From: Sulfuricella sp.
Lineage (GTDB): Bacteria > Pseudomonadota > Gammaproteobacteria > Burkholderiales > Sulfuricellaceae
Length of the DNA stretch: 32,329 nt
Direction: 5' to 3'
Assembly (NCBI GenBank): GCA_018336195.1
Contig: JAGXQV010000195.1
Span: forward strand, 1 to 32,329
The notes beneath the pieces are model-generated. The model was not told the origin of the DNA, ran no database searches, and saw only the letters and a program-made list of their open reading frames with translations. Positions 21,948 through 30,576 of this stretch are shown in pieces; position 1 is the stretch's first letter; each line of letters opens with the position of its first letter. The position numbers and the translations under genes are program-made.

Positions 21948-22268
21948 TCACTCGGCGGCGCTAACGACCTTGCCACCGCGATGATGATCGCCGTTCTTTT
22001 CCTTGTGCTTTACCACTTGGCGGTCGAGCTTGTCGACCAGGCTGTCGATGGCTGCGTACAGATCGGCATCTTCGGACTGGACAAAGATGTCCTTGCCGCT
22101 CACATGCACGTTCACTTCGGCTTTTTGGATCAGTTTTTCGACGCTGAGAATCACGTTGATGTCGATTACGCTGTCGAAATGACGGGTCACCTTCTTGATT
22201 TTATCGGTCACGTAATCGCGAATGGCGGGCGTTACTTCGATGTGATGACCGGTTACGGTGAGGTTCAT
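21948..22268 (-). CDS. hpf: Ribosome hibernation promoting factor (short HPF)
   Basis: A 106-residue short-form HPF/YhbH that binds the 30S decoding region and promotes inactive ribosome dimers. MNLTVTGHHIEVTPAIRDYVTDKIKKVTRHFD and the ADLYAAIDSLVDKLDRQVVKHKEK helix are typical. The C-terminus is short and charged, without the dimerisation domain of long HPF. AAGGAG lies about 9 bases upstream. Its position directly after rpoN is the classic arrangement. Confidence 0.95.
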   Translation of the reverse strand: MNLTVTGHHIEVTPAIRDYVTDKIKKVTRHFDSVIDINVILSVEKLIQKAEVNVHVSGKDIFVQSEDADLYAAIDSLVDKLDRQVVKHKEKNGDHHRGGKVVSAAE

Positions 22269-22302
22269 TTTGTCTTACTCCTTTTGATGATGAATGCTTG
22301 GG

Positions 22303-23775
22303 TTAAAGTGACTTGCGCAGGCCAACCGCGGGAATTTGCAAGGATTCCCGGTATTTTGCCACAGTCCTGCGCGCTACGACGATACCCTGTTGGGCTAGGA
22401 TATCCGTAATCTGGCTGTCGGAAAGGGGTTTTTGGGGATTTTCGGCACTCACCAGTTGCTTGATAAGGGCGCGGATAGCCGTCGCGGAACAGGCGCCGCC
22501 GGTATCGGTAGCGACATGGCTGCCGAAAAAATATTTGAGTTCGAAGATCCCTTTCGGGGTGAGCATGAACTTCTGGGTGGTGACGCGCGAAATCGTGGAT
22601 TCGTGCAAGCTCACCTCTTCGGCGATCTCGCGCAGCACCAGGGGGCGCATCGCCACTTCGCCGTGTTCGAAGAAATTGCGCTGGCGCTCGACGATGGCCT
22701 GCGAAACCCGCAGGATGGTGTCGAAACGCTGCTGGACGTTCTTTATCATCCATTTTGCTTCCTGCAACTGGCTGGCCAAGTAACGCCCCGAATTCTCGCG
22801 GTTGCGCCGCATGATGTCGGCGTACATGCGGTTGATGCGCAGCTTAGGCATCGCCTCGGAATTCAGCGTCGCCACCCACTTGCCCTTGACCTTGCGCACC
22901 TCCACGTCGTGCTGGATGTAGCGCGTGTCGTCGCTGGAAAAATCCGCGCCGGGGCGGGGATTAAGGCCGGTAATCAACTGCTGGGCGGCACGCAGGGCAT
23001 CGTCGTCGCAACTCAGGAGTTTTTTCAGCTTGGCGAAATCGCGGGTGGCAAGCAGCCCGAGGTGGTGCTTCGCCAATTCGGTAGCGGTTTTCAGGGCCGG
23101 CGTGTCGAGCGGCAACATGGCCAGTTGCAGGGCCAGGCATTCCGCCAGGTCGCGCGCGCCCACCCCCGGCGGATCGAGGTTTTGTAAGTGCAGCAGAGCG
23201 GTGTGCAGCTCGATGGGGTCGACTTCCAATTCAGGCGGGAGAAGCTCGGCAAGCTCTTCGAGGCTTTGCATCAGGTAGCCGTCCTCGTTAAGCGATTCAA
23301 TCAACACTTCGACCATGTGCTTGTCGCGCTCGGATAGCTGGGTGACGCCCATTTGCGAAATCAGGTGATTTTGCAAACTGATGGTTTCGGCCTTGGCCGT
23401 GGAAAAGTCGCTATCCTCGTCCTCGTCGCGCATCGCCCAGCCGGAGCCGTCCTGTTCCCATTCCATATCGGGAAAGCCGTCTTCGCCGGGTTCGCGCTCG
23501 CGCTCCCTCTCCCGCTCGGTTTCAGTCTGGTTGACCGGCTGTTCGGGCACCGACACGGGGGCCGGCGCGGCGGCAACCACACCCTCGCCCCCGTCGTCCC
23601 CTTCAGCCTCGCCTTCACCGCTTTCAGGACGTTCCAGAAAGGGATTCTGCTCGATGAAGGTCTCGATCTCGTTGTTGAGTTCCAGCGTCGAAAGCTGCAA
23701 CAACCGGATCGATTGTTGCAGTTGCGGGGTCAGGGTGAGCTGTTGGGAAAGCTTGAGTTGAAGACTGTGTTTCAT
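22303..23775 (-). CDS. rpoN: RNA polymerase sigma-54 factor
   Basis: Sigma-54, 490 residues, which directs RNA polymerase to -24/-12 promoters such as the one found upstream of nrtA. Region I is Gln/Leu-rich (LSQQLTLTPQLQQSIRLLQ). Region II is strongly acidic, with an Arg/Glu repeat (about 109-118). The core-binding part follows, and the RpoN box ARRTVAKYRE is at 468-477 near the C-terminus. The start at 23775 is preceded by GGGAG at normal spacing. It lies between lptB and hpf in a continuous minus-strand run. Confidence 0.97.
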   Translation of the reverse strand: MKHSLQLKLSQQLTLTPQLQQSIRLLQLSTLELNNEIETFIEQNPFLERPESGEGEAEGDDGGEGVVAAAPAPVSVPEQPVNQTETEREREREREPGEDGFPDMEWEQDGSGWAMRDEDEDSDFSTAKAETISLQNHLISQMGVTQLSERDKHMVEVLIESLNEDGYLMQSLEELAELLPPELEVDPIELHTALLHLQNLDPPGVGARDLAECLALQLAMLPLDTPALKTATELAKHHLGLLATRDFAKLKKLLSCDDDALRAAQQLITGLNPRPGADFSSDDTRYIQHDVEVRKVKGKWVATLNSEAMPKLRINRMYADIMRRNRENSGRYLASQLQEAKWMIKNVQQRFDTILRVSQAIVERQRNFFEHGEVAMRPLVLREIAEEVSLHESTISRVTTQKFMLTPKGIFELKYFFGSHVATDTGGACSATAIRALIKQLVSAENPQKPLSDSQITDILAQQGIVVARRTVAKYRESLQIPAVGLRKSL

Positions 23776-23814
23776 GTTGTGGCTCCCGGCTTGTCGTTTT
23801 GCGCGTGGCTTTAT

Positions 23815-24537
23815 TTACAGCCGGAAATTTTCGCCGAGATAGACTTTTCTTACATTTTCATTATAAACGATTTCGTCCGGTTTTCCCCACGCCAGCACCG
23901 TGCCGTCGTTGATGATGTAGGCGCGGTCGCAAATCCCCAGGGTTTCGCGGACATTATGATCGGTAATCAGCACCCCGATCCCCCGCGCGGTGAGGAAGCG
24001 GATGATCTTCTGGATATCCAGCACGGCAATCGGATCGACCCCGGCGAACGGTTCGTCGAGCAGGATGAAACGCGGCTCGCTGGCCAAGGCGCGGGCGATC
24101 TCCACGCGGCGCCGTTCGCCGCCCGACAGGGACAATGCCGGGTTGTTGCGCAAATGGCCGATGTGCAGGCTGTGCAGCAATTCGTCGAGGCGGTCGTCGA
24201 GCGCTTGGCCCGTGAGGTCGCGCAATTCGAGGATGGCACGGATGTTTTCGGCGACCGTCAGCTTGCGGAAAATCGAGGCTTCCTGCGGCAGGTAGCTCAA
24301 CCCCATGCGCGAGCGGCGATGAATGGGCAGACGCGACAACTCCTGCCCATCGAGCTGGATGCTGCCGCCGTCGAGCGGCGTCAGGCCGACGATCATGTAG
24401 AAGCTGGTGGTCTTGCCCGCGCCGTTGGGGCCGAGCAGGCCGACCACCTCGCCGCTACGCACTTCCAGGGCCACGTCTTTCACCACCCAGCGCGATTTGT
24501 AGCGCTTTTTCAGGCCTTGTACGATTAGTTCGCTCAT
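23815..24537 (-). CDS. lptB: LPS export ABC transporter ATPase LptB
   Basis: Cytoplasmic ATPase of the LptB2FG complex, which extracts LPS from the inner membrane. It has 240 residues, as in E. coli. Walker A is GPNGAGKT, the signature is [15 protein letters not shown], Walker B is [13 protein letters not shown] and the switch histidine is in [10 protein letters not shown]. The start at 24537 ([16 protein letters not shown]) fits the family; an ATG at 24585 would add 16 residues. Neither has a strong ribosome site. It is separated from lptA by an unusually long 230-base spacer containing repeat DNA, so the lptA-lptB unit is interrupted here. Confidence 0.93.
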   Translation of the reverse strand: MSELIVQGLKKRYKSRWVVKDVALEVRSGEVVGLLGPNGAGKTTSFYMIVGLTPLDGGSIQLDGQELSRLPIHRRSRMGLSYLPQEASIFRKLTVAENIRAILELRDLTGQALDDRLDELLHSLHIGHLRNNPALSLSGGERRRVEIARALASEPRFILLDEPFAGVDPIAVLDIQKIIRFLTARGIGVLITDHNVRETLGICDRAYIINDGTVLAWGKPDEIVYNENVRKVYLGENFRL

Positions 24538-24676
24538 TGGTTTTTCAGGGGCTATCCGTTGTTCGATGGGTGCGCTAGTAGTCATTCACGTTGAAACGGC
24601 GGTTATTGGATCGGAACCTGCCATGCAGGCGAGCAGTGTCTCCGGCGGGAACATCGCGACAAATTGCCACACCGTA

Positions 24677-24700
24677 TCGCGGGCGCGGCCCGCTCCTACG
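24677..24700. repeat. GC-rich REP-like palindrome in the lptA-lptB gap
   Basis: GCGGGCGCGGCCCGC is a perfect stem with a 3-base loop, followed by TCCTACG. It closely resembles the REP-type repeats of pseudomonads and other proteobacteria. Only this copy is seen. A Walker-type gene is not interrupted; the element lies wholly between lptA and lptB. Confidence 0.6.
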
Positions 24701-24767
24701 ACCCTTCGTTTCATGTTGGCTGACTGCTAGCGCTTCACCCATCACATTTCCGCTTGCCGCCATCCCG

Positions 24768-25358
24768 TCAAGGGTTGGCGATACCGACCGCCGGTTTCAA
24801 CTCGACGTCGGCGCCTGGCGCCGGCGTTGCCTCGGCCTTCTTCTTCGGCTGGATCACCGCGCGCACCCGGCCCTTGGGATTATTGGCGGTGACTGCTTCC
24901 TTGCCGCCGATCACCCTGAAGAACTCGGTCTTGCCGTCGTAGGAAATGTAGTTGCCGCGCACCTCGTCCTGGTTGCGTTTCATGCGCGCCTGGGTAAACA
25001 ACTCCACCACGTCCTTGCTTTCCTCGTATTCGATGCGCTGACCGTAGCCTTCCACGTATTCCTCCACCCCTTCGCGCTTCTGGCGGAAAGTGGCGGGATT
25101 GCCGGTGGCGCTGCCGTGGTGGCTGCCGTCCTTGTTTTCGGTGACCACCAGCTTGTCGGCGTGGATGGTCAGGGTTCCCTGGGTGAGAATGACGTTGCCC
25201 TGGTAGACGCTGACCTTTTTCAGGTCGTCGACGGTCATGGTGTCGGCTTCGAGATTCACCGGTTTGTCGCGGTCCGCCAGTTCGGCACGCGCCGCCGTCG
25301 CCAGCAGGCAGCAGCAGGCCAGGGCCGCAACGGCCAGGCGGTTACTTGGTTTTGACAT
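24768..25358 (-). CDS. lptA: LPS transport periplasmic protein LptA
   Basis: Periplasmic bridge protein of LPS transport, 196 residues. The signal peptide is clear (LAVAALACCCLLATAARA). The OstA-type beta-jellyroll follows: DKPVNLEADTMTVDDLKKVSVYQGNVILTQGTLTIHADKLVV is diagnostic. The C-terminal tail is Pro/Ala/Lys-rich and may be disordered. It overlaps lptC by 17 bases and precedes lptB. Confidence 0.93.
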   Translation of the reverse strand: MSKPSNRLAVAALACCCLLATAARAELADRDKPVNLEADTMTVDDLKKVSVYQGNVILTQGTLTIHADKLVVTENKDGSHHGSATGNPATFRQKREGVEEYVEGYGQRIEYEESKDVVELFTQARMKRNQDEVRGNYISYDGKTEFFRVIGGKEAVTANNPKGRVRAVIQPKKKAEATPAPGADVELKPAVGIANP

Positions 25359-25914
25359 GTTGTCCCTTCACGCGCGAGAGAAACTTGATTATACGGGTCT
25401 TGCTGTTGAATTCCATGCCGACCGCCGCGATCCGGGTACCGGCGTTGCGCACCGTCACCTCGCGGTTGGTTTCGGCAAAGTCCTGGTCGGGGATGACGTG
25501 CAGCCACGGCGTGGCCATGGTCAGTTCGCTTTGGCCGCGCCCGGCTTCCCGCACCACTTTCACGTCGCCGCTGAACCAGGCGTGTTCGCCGTCCTTGGAA
25601 ACCTGGCCGATTTGCGAGTCGATGTGCATGGGCGGCAGATCCTTGGCGTAGCGGGTGAGATGGGGGCGCACCAGGTGGGTCGAGTCGTCGTCGGGGAAAT
25701 GGGTCATCTTGCCGCCGACCAGCACGTACTGGGGAGTCCCGTCCGGCCCCATGCGGGTGGCGGTGAAGTTTTCCACCCAGTAATCGGGGTCGTGGCGCTG
25801 GCTGCCGTCCTTTTGCGCACCGGGCGGCTGCACCATGCGATCCAGCCAGAAAGTCAGCAGAGCCAGCAGGAACACCAGTCCCACCGGGAACCATACCGAG
25901 AGACGGTCTTTCAT
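25342..25914 (-). CDS. lptC: LPS export system protein LptC
   Basis: Inner-membrane-anchored LPS transport protein, 190 residues. One N-terminal membrane helix (VWFPVGLVFLLALLTFWL) is followed by the periplasmic jellyroll, with YWVENFTATRMGPDGTPQYVLVGGKMTHFPDDDSTHLVRP and the MATPWLHVIPDQ motif. It lies between kdsC and lptA, as usual. Confidence 0.92.
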   Translation of the reverse strand: MKDRLSVWFPVGLVFLLALLTFWLDRMVQPPGAQKDGSQRHDPDYWVENFTATRMGPDGTPQYVLVGGKMTHFPDDDSTHLVRPHLTRYAKDLPPMHIDSQIGQVSKDGEHAWFSGDVKVVREAGRGQSELTMATPWLHVIPDQDFAETNREVTVRNAGTRIAAVGMEFNSKTRIIKFLSRVKGQHVKTK

Positions 25915-25954
25915 GAGGCGTTCCGCGCGAGCGGAGAGTCGGCCACCACCATGC

Positions 25955-26482
25955 CTATTTCAGGTACTGCGCCAGTTGCGCATCCAGCGTGCCCTGCGCC
26001 TGCATGATGAGTTCGCAGACTTCGCGCACCGCGCCGCGTCCGCCGCCGGCCTGGGTGACGTAATGGGCGTGCTGCCTGACCAACTGCGGCGCGGCCGGCA
26101 CGCTGAGCGCCAGGCCGCAACGGATCATCGGCGGCAGGTCGATCACGTCGTCGCCCATGAAGGCGCTTTCGTGAAGCGCCAGGCCCAGTTTGTGGGTGAT
26201 GTCGAGCCAGGCTTCCAGCTTGTCTTCCACGCCCTGGTAAACATGGGGAATCCCCAGATTGGCGGCGCGCTTGATGACCAGTTGCGAAGTCCGGCCGGTG
26301 ATGATCGCCAGTTCCACGCCGCTCTTGCGCAGCATTTTCAGGCCGTGCCCGTCGAGGGAATTGAAAGCCTTGTATTCCCGTCCCTCGTCGTCGAGAAACA
26401 GGCTGCCGTCGGTCATCACGCCGTCCACGTCGAACGCCACCAGCCGGATGCGCGCGGCACGCGCCTTGAGATCGTCGTCCAT
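25955..26482 (-). CDS. kdsC: 3-deoxy-D-manno-octulosonate 8-phosphate phosphatase
   Basis: HAD phosphatase (KdsC) that dephosphorylates Kdo-8-phosphate in LPS core synthesis. It has 175 residues. The nucleophile motif is FDVDGVMTDG, with ITGRTS and MGDDVIDLPPM as the other HAD motifs. The ATG at 26482 overlaps the kdsD stop in TGATG; an in-frame GTG one codon earlier is also possible. A GGGAG ribosome site lies 7 bases upstream of the ATG. Confidence 0.93.
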   Translation of the reverse strand: MDDDLKARAARIRLVAFDVDGVMTDGSLFLDDEGREYKAFNSLDGHGLKMLRKSGVELAIITGRTSQLVIKRAANLGIPHVYQGVEDKLEAWLDITHKLGLALHESAFMGDDVIDLPPMIRCGLALSVPAAPQLVRQHAHYVTQAGGGRGAVREVCELIMQAQGTLDAQLAQYLK

Positions 26483-27474
26483 CACACCACTCCCGCTTTC
26501 AGCAGGTCGTGCATGTTGAGCGCGCCGACCGGCTTGTGGTCGCCATCCACCACCAGCAACCCGTTGATCTTGAATTGTTCCATCATCTGCACCGCTTCCG
26601 CCGCCAGGCGTTCCGCCGGGATGGTACGGGGATTGTGCGACATCGCCTCGCTCACCTTGAGGGCACGGATGTCGCCGCTTTTATCCAGGGTGCGGCGCAG
26701 GTCGCCGTCGGTGTAGATGCCGCACAGCACACCCTGGGCATCGACCACCGCCGTCATCCCCAACCCCTTGCGGGTCATTTCGAGAAGCGCTTCGCTGAGC
26801 AGGGCAGTTTCGCTCACGCACGGCAGCGTTTCCCCGCCATGCATCAGGTCGGAGACGTGCACCAGCAGGCGCCGCCCCAGCGCCCCGCCGGGATGGGAGA
26901 GAGCGAAATCCTCCGCGCCGAAACCGCGCGCGTCGAGTAGCGCCACCGCCAAGGCGTCGCCCAGCGCCAAGGCCGCGGTGGTGCTGGCGGTGGGAGCCAA
27001 CCCCAGCGGACAGGCTTCCTGCGCCACGCTGGCGTCGAGGTGCACATCGGCTTCGCGGGCCATTGACGACTTGGGATTGCCGGTCATGGTAATGAGCTTG
27101 GCGCCCTTGCGCTTGACGATGGGCAGGATGGTCAGGAGTTCCGGGCTTTCCCCGGAATTGGAGAGGGCGATCAGCACGTCGTCTGCGGCGATCATGCCGA
27201 GGTCGCCGTGGCTGGCCTCGCCGGGATGCACGAAAAACGCCGGGGTGCCGGTGGAAGCCAGGGTCGCGGCGATCTTGCGGGCGATATGGCCGGATTTTCC
27301 CATCCCGCTCACCACCACTCGCCCCGTGGAATCCAGGACCAATTGCACCGCTGCGGCGAAACTGTCGTCGAGCCGCTCTTTCATGGCGTCGATGGCGCGC
27401 GCCTCGATGTCCAGAACCTGCCGGGCCAACTCCAGCACTGGCTGCGTTGTTGGGGGATTTTTGCCGATATTCAT
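26482..27474 (-). CDS. kdsD: Arabinose-5-phosphate isomerase KdsD
   Basis: Converts ribulose-5-phosphate to arabinose-5-phosphate, the first step to Kdo. It has 330 residues: an N-terminal SIS domain with VVSGMGKSGHIARKIAATLASTGTPAFFVHP, then two CBS domains in the C-terminal third. The start is the ATG at 27474, not the upstream TTG. The -10-like TATACT ends only 9 bases before the ATG, so the message may be nearly leaderless. It is the first gene of the kdsD-kdsC-lptC-lptA-lptB-rpoN run. Confidence 0.93.
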   Translation of the reverse strand: MNIGKNPPTTQPVLELARQVLDIEARAIDAMKERLDDSFAAAVQLVLDSTGRVVVSGMGKSGHIARKIAATLASTGTPAFFVHPGEASHGDLGMIAADDVLIALSNSGESPELLTILPIVKRKGAKLITMTGNPKSSMAREADVHLDASVAQEACPLGLAPTASTTAALALGDALAVALLDARGFGAEDFALSHPGGALGRRLLVHVSDLMHGGETLPCVSETALLSEALLEMTRKGLGMTAVVDAQGVLCGIYTDGDLRRTLDKSGDIRALKVSEAMSHNPRTIPAERLAAEAVQMMEQFKINGLLVVDGDHKPVGALNMHDLLKAGVV

Positions 27475-27490
27475 GGGCCGCAAGTATACT
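27461..27490. promoter_or_regulatory. Bidirectional promoter between kdsD and the antiporter
   Basis: AGTATACT at 27483-27490 is a perfect palindrome that provides a TATACT -10 box on both strands. On the plus strand, TTGCCG (27461-27466) lies 18 bases upstream as a fair -35 box. On the minus strand the -35 is weak. The two divergent genes share this single AT-rich spot in an otherwise GC-rich region. Confidence 0.55.
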
Positions 27491-27516
27491 AGAACCCGTC
27501 ATTAAACGGTTCAGTC

Positions 27517-29511
27517 ATGCACTCCACCCTCGAACTCGTCCTCATCCTGCTCACCGCCACCGTGCTGCTGGTGGCGCTGTTTCGCGGTCTGCGCCTGCCG
27601 GCGCTGCTCGCCTACCTGCTGGTCGGGATACTCACCGGGCCGCACACCCTGGGATGGGTGCCGGAAAGCGGCGAAGCCTCGTATCTGGCCGAATTCGGCG
27701 TGGTGTTCCTGATGTTCAGCATCGGCCTGGAATTCAGCCTGCAACAGCTCAAGACCATGCGCCACAAGGTATTCGGCCTGGGCGGCGCGCAGGTCGGCGT
27801 CACCCTCGCCCTGGTGCTGGCGGTGGCGATGGCGCTGGGACTGTCCTGGCAAGCCGGGGTGGCGCTGGGCGGGATCATCGCCATGTCGTCCACCGCCATC
27901 GTCAGCCGCCTGCTCGCCGAGCGCGTCGAACTGCATTCGGCGCACGGGCGGCAAATCATCGGCGTGCTGCTGTTCCAGGATCTCGCGGTGGTCCCGCTGC
28001 TGATCCTCATCCCGGCCTTCGCCGCCCACCAGGAAAACCTCGGCATGGAACTAGCCCTGGCGCTCGGCAAGGCGCTGGCGGTGTTGTGGGTGCTCCTGTA
28101 TCTCGGGCAAAAGCTGGTGCGCCCGTGGTTTCATCAAGTCGCCCGCCACAAGTCCTCCGAGCTGTTCATGCTCAACGTGCTGTTCGTCACCCTGGGGCTG
28201 GCCTACCTCACCGAAAAAGCCGGCTTGTCGCTGGCGCTGGGGGCTTTCCTGGCCGGCATCCTGATTTCCGAGACCAAGTACCGCTACCAGGTGGAGGCCG
28301 ACATCAAGCCCTTCCGCGACATGCTGCTGGGGCTGTTTTTCATCACCATCGGGATGCTCCTCGACCTCCACGCGGTATTCGCCAACCTCTTCTGGATTCT
28401 TCTCCTGCTGGTCGTCCTGGTCGCCGGCAAGGCCTTCCTGATTACCCTCATCAGCCGCGTCTCGGGGAGCAACCCCGGGGTCGCCATTCGCACCGGACTG
28501 GCGCTCTCGCAGGCCGGTGAATTCGGTTTCGTGCTGCTCGAACAGGCCGGCAGCCTGCACCTGCTAGGCGGCCACATCCTGCAAATCACCCTCTCGGCGA
28601 TGCTCCTCTCGATGCTGGTTGCGCCCTTCCTCATCCAGCACAGCGAACGCATCGTCCAATTGCTGTACCGCGGCGAATGGAACGACCAGGCTCTCAACCT
28701 GCACCGCGTGATGGTCAAAAGCTCGGCGGTATCGGGACACGCCATCGTCTGCGGCTACGGGCGCACCGGGCAGAATCTGGCGCGCTTCCTGGAAGACGAC
28801 AACGTCCCCTTCATCGCCCTCGACTTCGACCCGGCCCGCGTCCACGCCGCCGGCACGGCGGGTGAAAACGTGGTGTACGGCGACGCCGGGCGCCGCGAAA
28901 TCCTCATGGCCGCCGGCCTGCGCCGCGCCAAGGCGGTGGTCATCACCTTCACCGATACCAAGGCCTCCCTGAAAATCCTCAACCTGGTGCGGGATCTCAA
29001 TCCCACCCTGCCGGTGATCGTGCGCACCACCGACGTCACCGAAATGGAAAAAATCCAAAAAGCCGGCGCCACCGAAGTCGTCCCCGAACAACTGGAAGGC
29101 AGCCTGATGCTCGCCTCCAGCACCCTGATGACGCTCGGCGTCCCACTGGCGCGGGTGGTCAAGCGCATCCGCCACGCCCGCGAAAGCCATTACAGCCAAT
29201 TGCGCGGCTACTTCTTCGGGACCAGCGACGACACCGGCGAAGAGGCCGAACAAAACCTGCCGCGCATGGTTTCCGTGGAAATCGGCCCGGACGACAAAGG
29301 GGTCGGCAAAACCCTCGCCGAACTCAAGCTCGAAGACTTCGGCGTGCGCGTCACCGCCGTGCGCCGCCACGACATCCGCGGCTTCGACCCCGCCCCGGAA
29401 ACCCGCCTCGAAGCCAGCGACGTGCTGGTGCTGCTCGGCCCGCCCGACGGCCTGGAAGCCGCCAGCGTCAGACTCCTCAAGAAAAAGAGCGCGCTCGGCT
29501 TGGCGAAATAG
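27517..29511 (+). CDS. KefB/KefC-type monovalent cation:proton antiporter with TrkA domains
   Basis: A 664-residue CPA2-family antiporter. About 12-13 membrane helices occupy residues 1-390, including GVVFLMFSIGLEFSLQQL and VLLFQDLAVVPLLILIPAF. A TrkA-N nucleotide-binding domain follows, with the Rossmann loop IVCGYGRTGQNLARFL. A TrkA-C domain ends the chain (SVEIGPDDKGVGKTLAELKLEDFGVRVTAV, ending DVLVLLGPPDGLE). It probably exchanges K+ for H+ at the inner membrane under nucleotide control. KefB, KefC and YbaL are similar, so no symbol is given. No strong ribosome site lies before the ATG. It is divergent from kdsD. Confidence 0.92.
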   Translation: MHSTLELVLILLTATVLLVALFRGLRLPALLAYLLVGILTGPHTLGWVPESGEASYLAEFGVVFLMFSIGLEFSLQQLKTMRHKVFGLGGAQVGVTLALVLAVAMALGLSWQAGVALGGIIAMSSTAIVSRLLAERVELHSAHGRQIIGVLLFQDLAVVPLLILIPAFAAHQENLGMELALALGKALAVLWVLLYLGQKLVRPWFHQVARHKSSELFMLNVLFVTLGLAYLTEKAGLSLALGAFLAGILISETKYRYQVEADIKPFRDMLLGLFFITIGMLLDLHAVFANLFWILLLLVVLVAGKAFLITLISRVSGSNPGVAIRTGLALSQAGEFGFVLLEQAGSLHLLGGHILQITLSAMLLSMLVAPFLIQHSERIVQLLYRGEWNDQALNLHRVMVKSSAVSGHAIVCGYGRTGQNLARFLEDDNVPFIALDFDPARVHAAGTAGENVVYGDAGRREILMAAGLRRAKAVVITFTDTKASLKILNLVRDLNPTLPVIVRTTDVTEMEKIQKAGATEVVPEQLEGSLMLASSTLMTLGVPLARVVKRIRHARESHYSQLRGYFFGTSDDTGEEAEQNLPRMVSVEIGPDDKGVGKTLAELKLEDFGVRVTAVRRHDIRGFDPAPETRLEASDVLVLLGPPDGLEAASVRLLKKKSALGLAK

Positions 29512-29772
29512 GCTTGCGGAGGGCCGACACACCCGCTCGTCATTGGCGAATTTCGCATGAAAAGACCGAAATCGGCGGCACGGCCCCCCTCTTCAACAAA
29601 TATTTTCCCCACCTCTAAAAATAAGCCCCCGCCCAGCGTGGCATTCCAGGTTAGTGATTGCCACCCTGTTATTTATTACAGGTTCCACGCCGGACAATAA
29701 GCGGTAGCATCCCCCCCCATAAAAACGTTGCGGCGAAACCCGCCGAAAGCGTCCATCTCCAGGGGAGAGACC
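29512..29772. other. Gap between the antiporter and the peptidase
   Basis: A gene-free stretch of 261 bases. It holds a CCTGT/ACAGG hairpin near 29665-29685, a run of eight C bases (29711-29718), and a GGCG-AAACC-CGCC hairpin near 29732-29744. A TCTCC-AGG-GGAGA hairpin (29756-29768) follows. That last hairpin encloses part of the peptidase ribosome-binding site. No convincing terminator follows the antiporter gene. Confidence 0.4.
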
Positions 29773-30555
29773 ATGTATCGAAAAATCGCCCGCTACGGCT
29801 GGCTACCCGACGTGCCCGACCAGCGCGACCACCTCTACGCCCCGCCGGCGGCGATTGCCGCCGCCCTGCCCGCCCAGATCAACCTGCGCAGTCACTGCCA
29901 TCCGGTACTCGACCAGGGCCAACTGGGCAGTTGCACCGCCCACGCCCTCGCCCACGCCATCTATTTCGACCAGATGAAGCGCGGCGAGGACGCCCCCACC
30001 CTGCCCTCGCGGCTATTCATCTACTACAATCAGCGAGTCATCGCCGGCACCCACAACCAGGATGCCGGCGCCATGCTCCGCGACGGCATCAAGAGCATCG
30101 CCCGCCAAGGCTACTGCAGCGAAGACCGCTGGCCCTACGACCTCGCCAAGGTCACCAAGAAGCCGCCCGGCGCCGCCTACCACGACGCAAAAAAACAAGC
30201 GGGACTCGCCTACCGGCGCGTGCCCCGCACCCTCGGCCATCTCAAGGGCTGCCTCGCCGAAGGCTACCCCATCATCGTCGGCTTCACCGCCTACGAAAGC
30301 TTCGAATCCCCGCGCGTCACCCGAAATGGCGTGATTCCCCTGCCCGCCCCCGTCGAATCGCCGATCGGCGGCCACACCACCCTCGCCGTCGGCTACGACG
30401 ACGCCCGGCAAAGCTTCACCATCATGAATTCCTGGGGCAAACGATGGGGCGAGCGGGGGTTTGGCTACATGCCTTATGGCTATTTGCTGGATGCCGGACT
30501 GGCGGGGGATTTTTGGGTGGTAGGGAGCGTCACAAAAGTCGTGACCGGGTATTAA
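29773..30555 (+). CDS. C1A-like (papain-family) cysteine peptidase
   Basis: A 260-residue papain-fold peptidase without a signal peptide. Catalytic residues are visible: oxyanion Gln48 and nucleophile C54 in DQGQLGSCTAHA, H201 in GGHTTLAVGYDD and N219 in IMNSWGKRWGERGFGYMPY. The N-terminus YGWLPDVPDQRDHLYAPP is typical of a bacterial C1A subgroup. It is shorter than pre-pro eukaryotic papains and has no obvious propeptide. The start at 29773 has GGGGAGA upstream. It remains GC-rich like the chromosome, whereas the NTPase gene 21 bases downstream is AT-rich. Confidence 0.9.
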   Translation: MYRKIARYGWLPDVPDQRDHLYAPPAAIAAALPAQINLRSHCHPVLDQGQLGSCTAHALAHAIYFDQMKRGEDAPTLPSRLFIYYNQRVIAGTHNQDAGAMLRDGIKSIARQGYCSEDRWPYDLAKVTKKPPGAAYHDAKKQAGLAYRRVPRTLGHLKGCLAEGYPIIVGFTAYESFESPRVTRNGVIPLPAPVESPIGGHTTLAVGYDDARQSFTIMNSWGKRWGERGFGYMPYGYLLDAGLAGDFWVVGSVTKVVTGY

Positions 30556-30576
30556 ATATATTTATTTAGGGTAAAA

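Noticed and set aside
29658..30569. An Arg/Pro-rich 303-codon frame overlapping the peptidase gene
   Set aside because: It is an out-of-frame shadow of the peptidase. The other frame has all catalytic residues.
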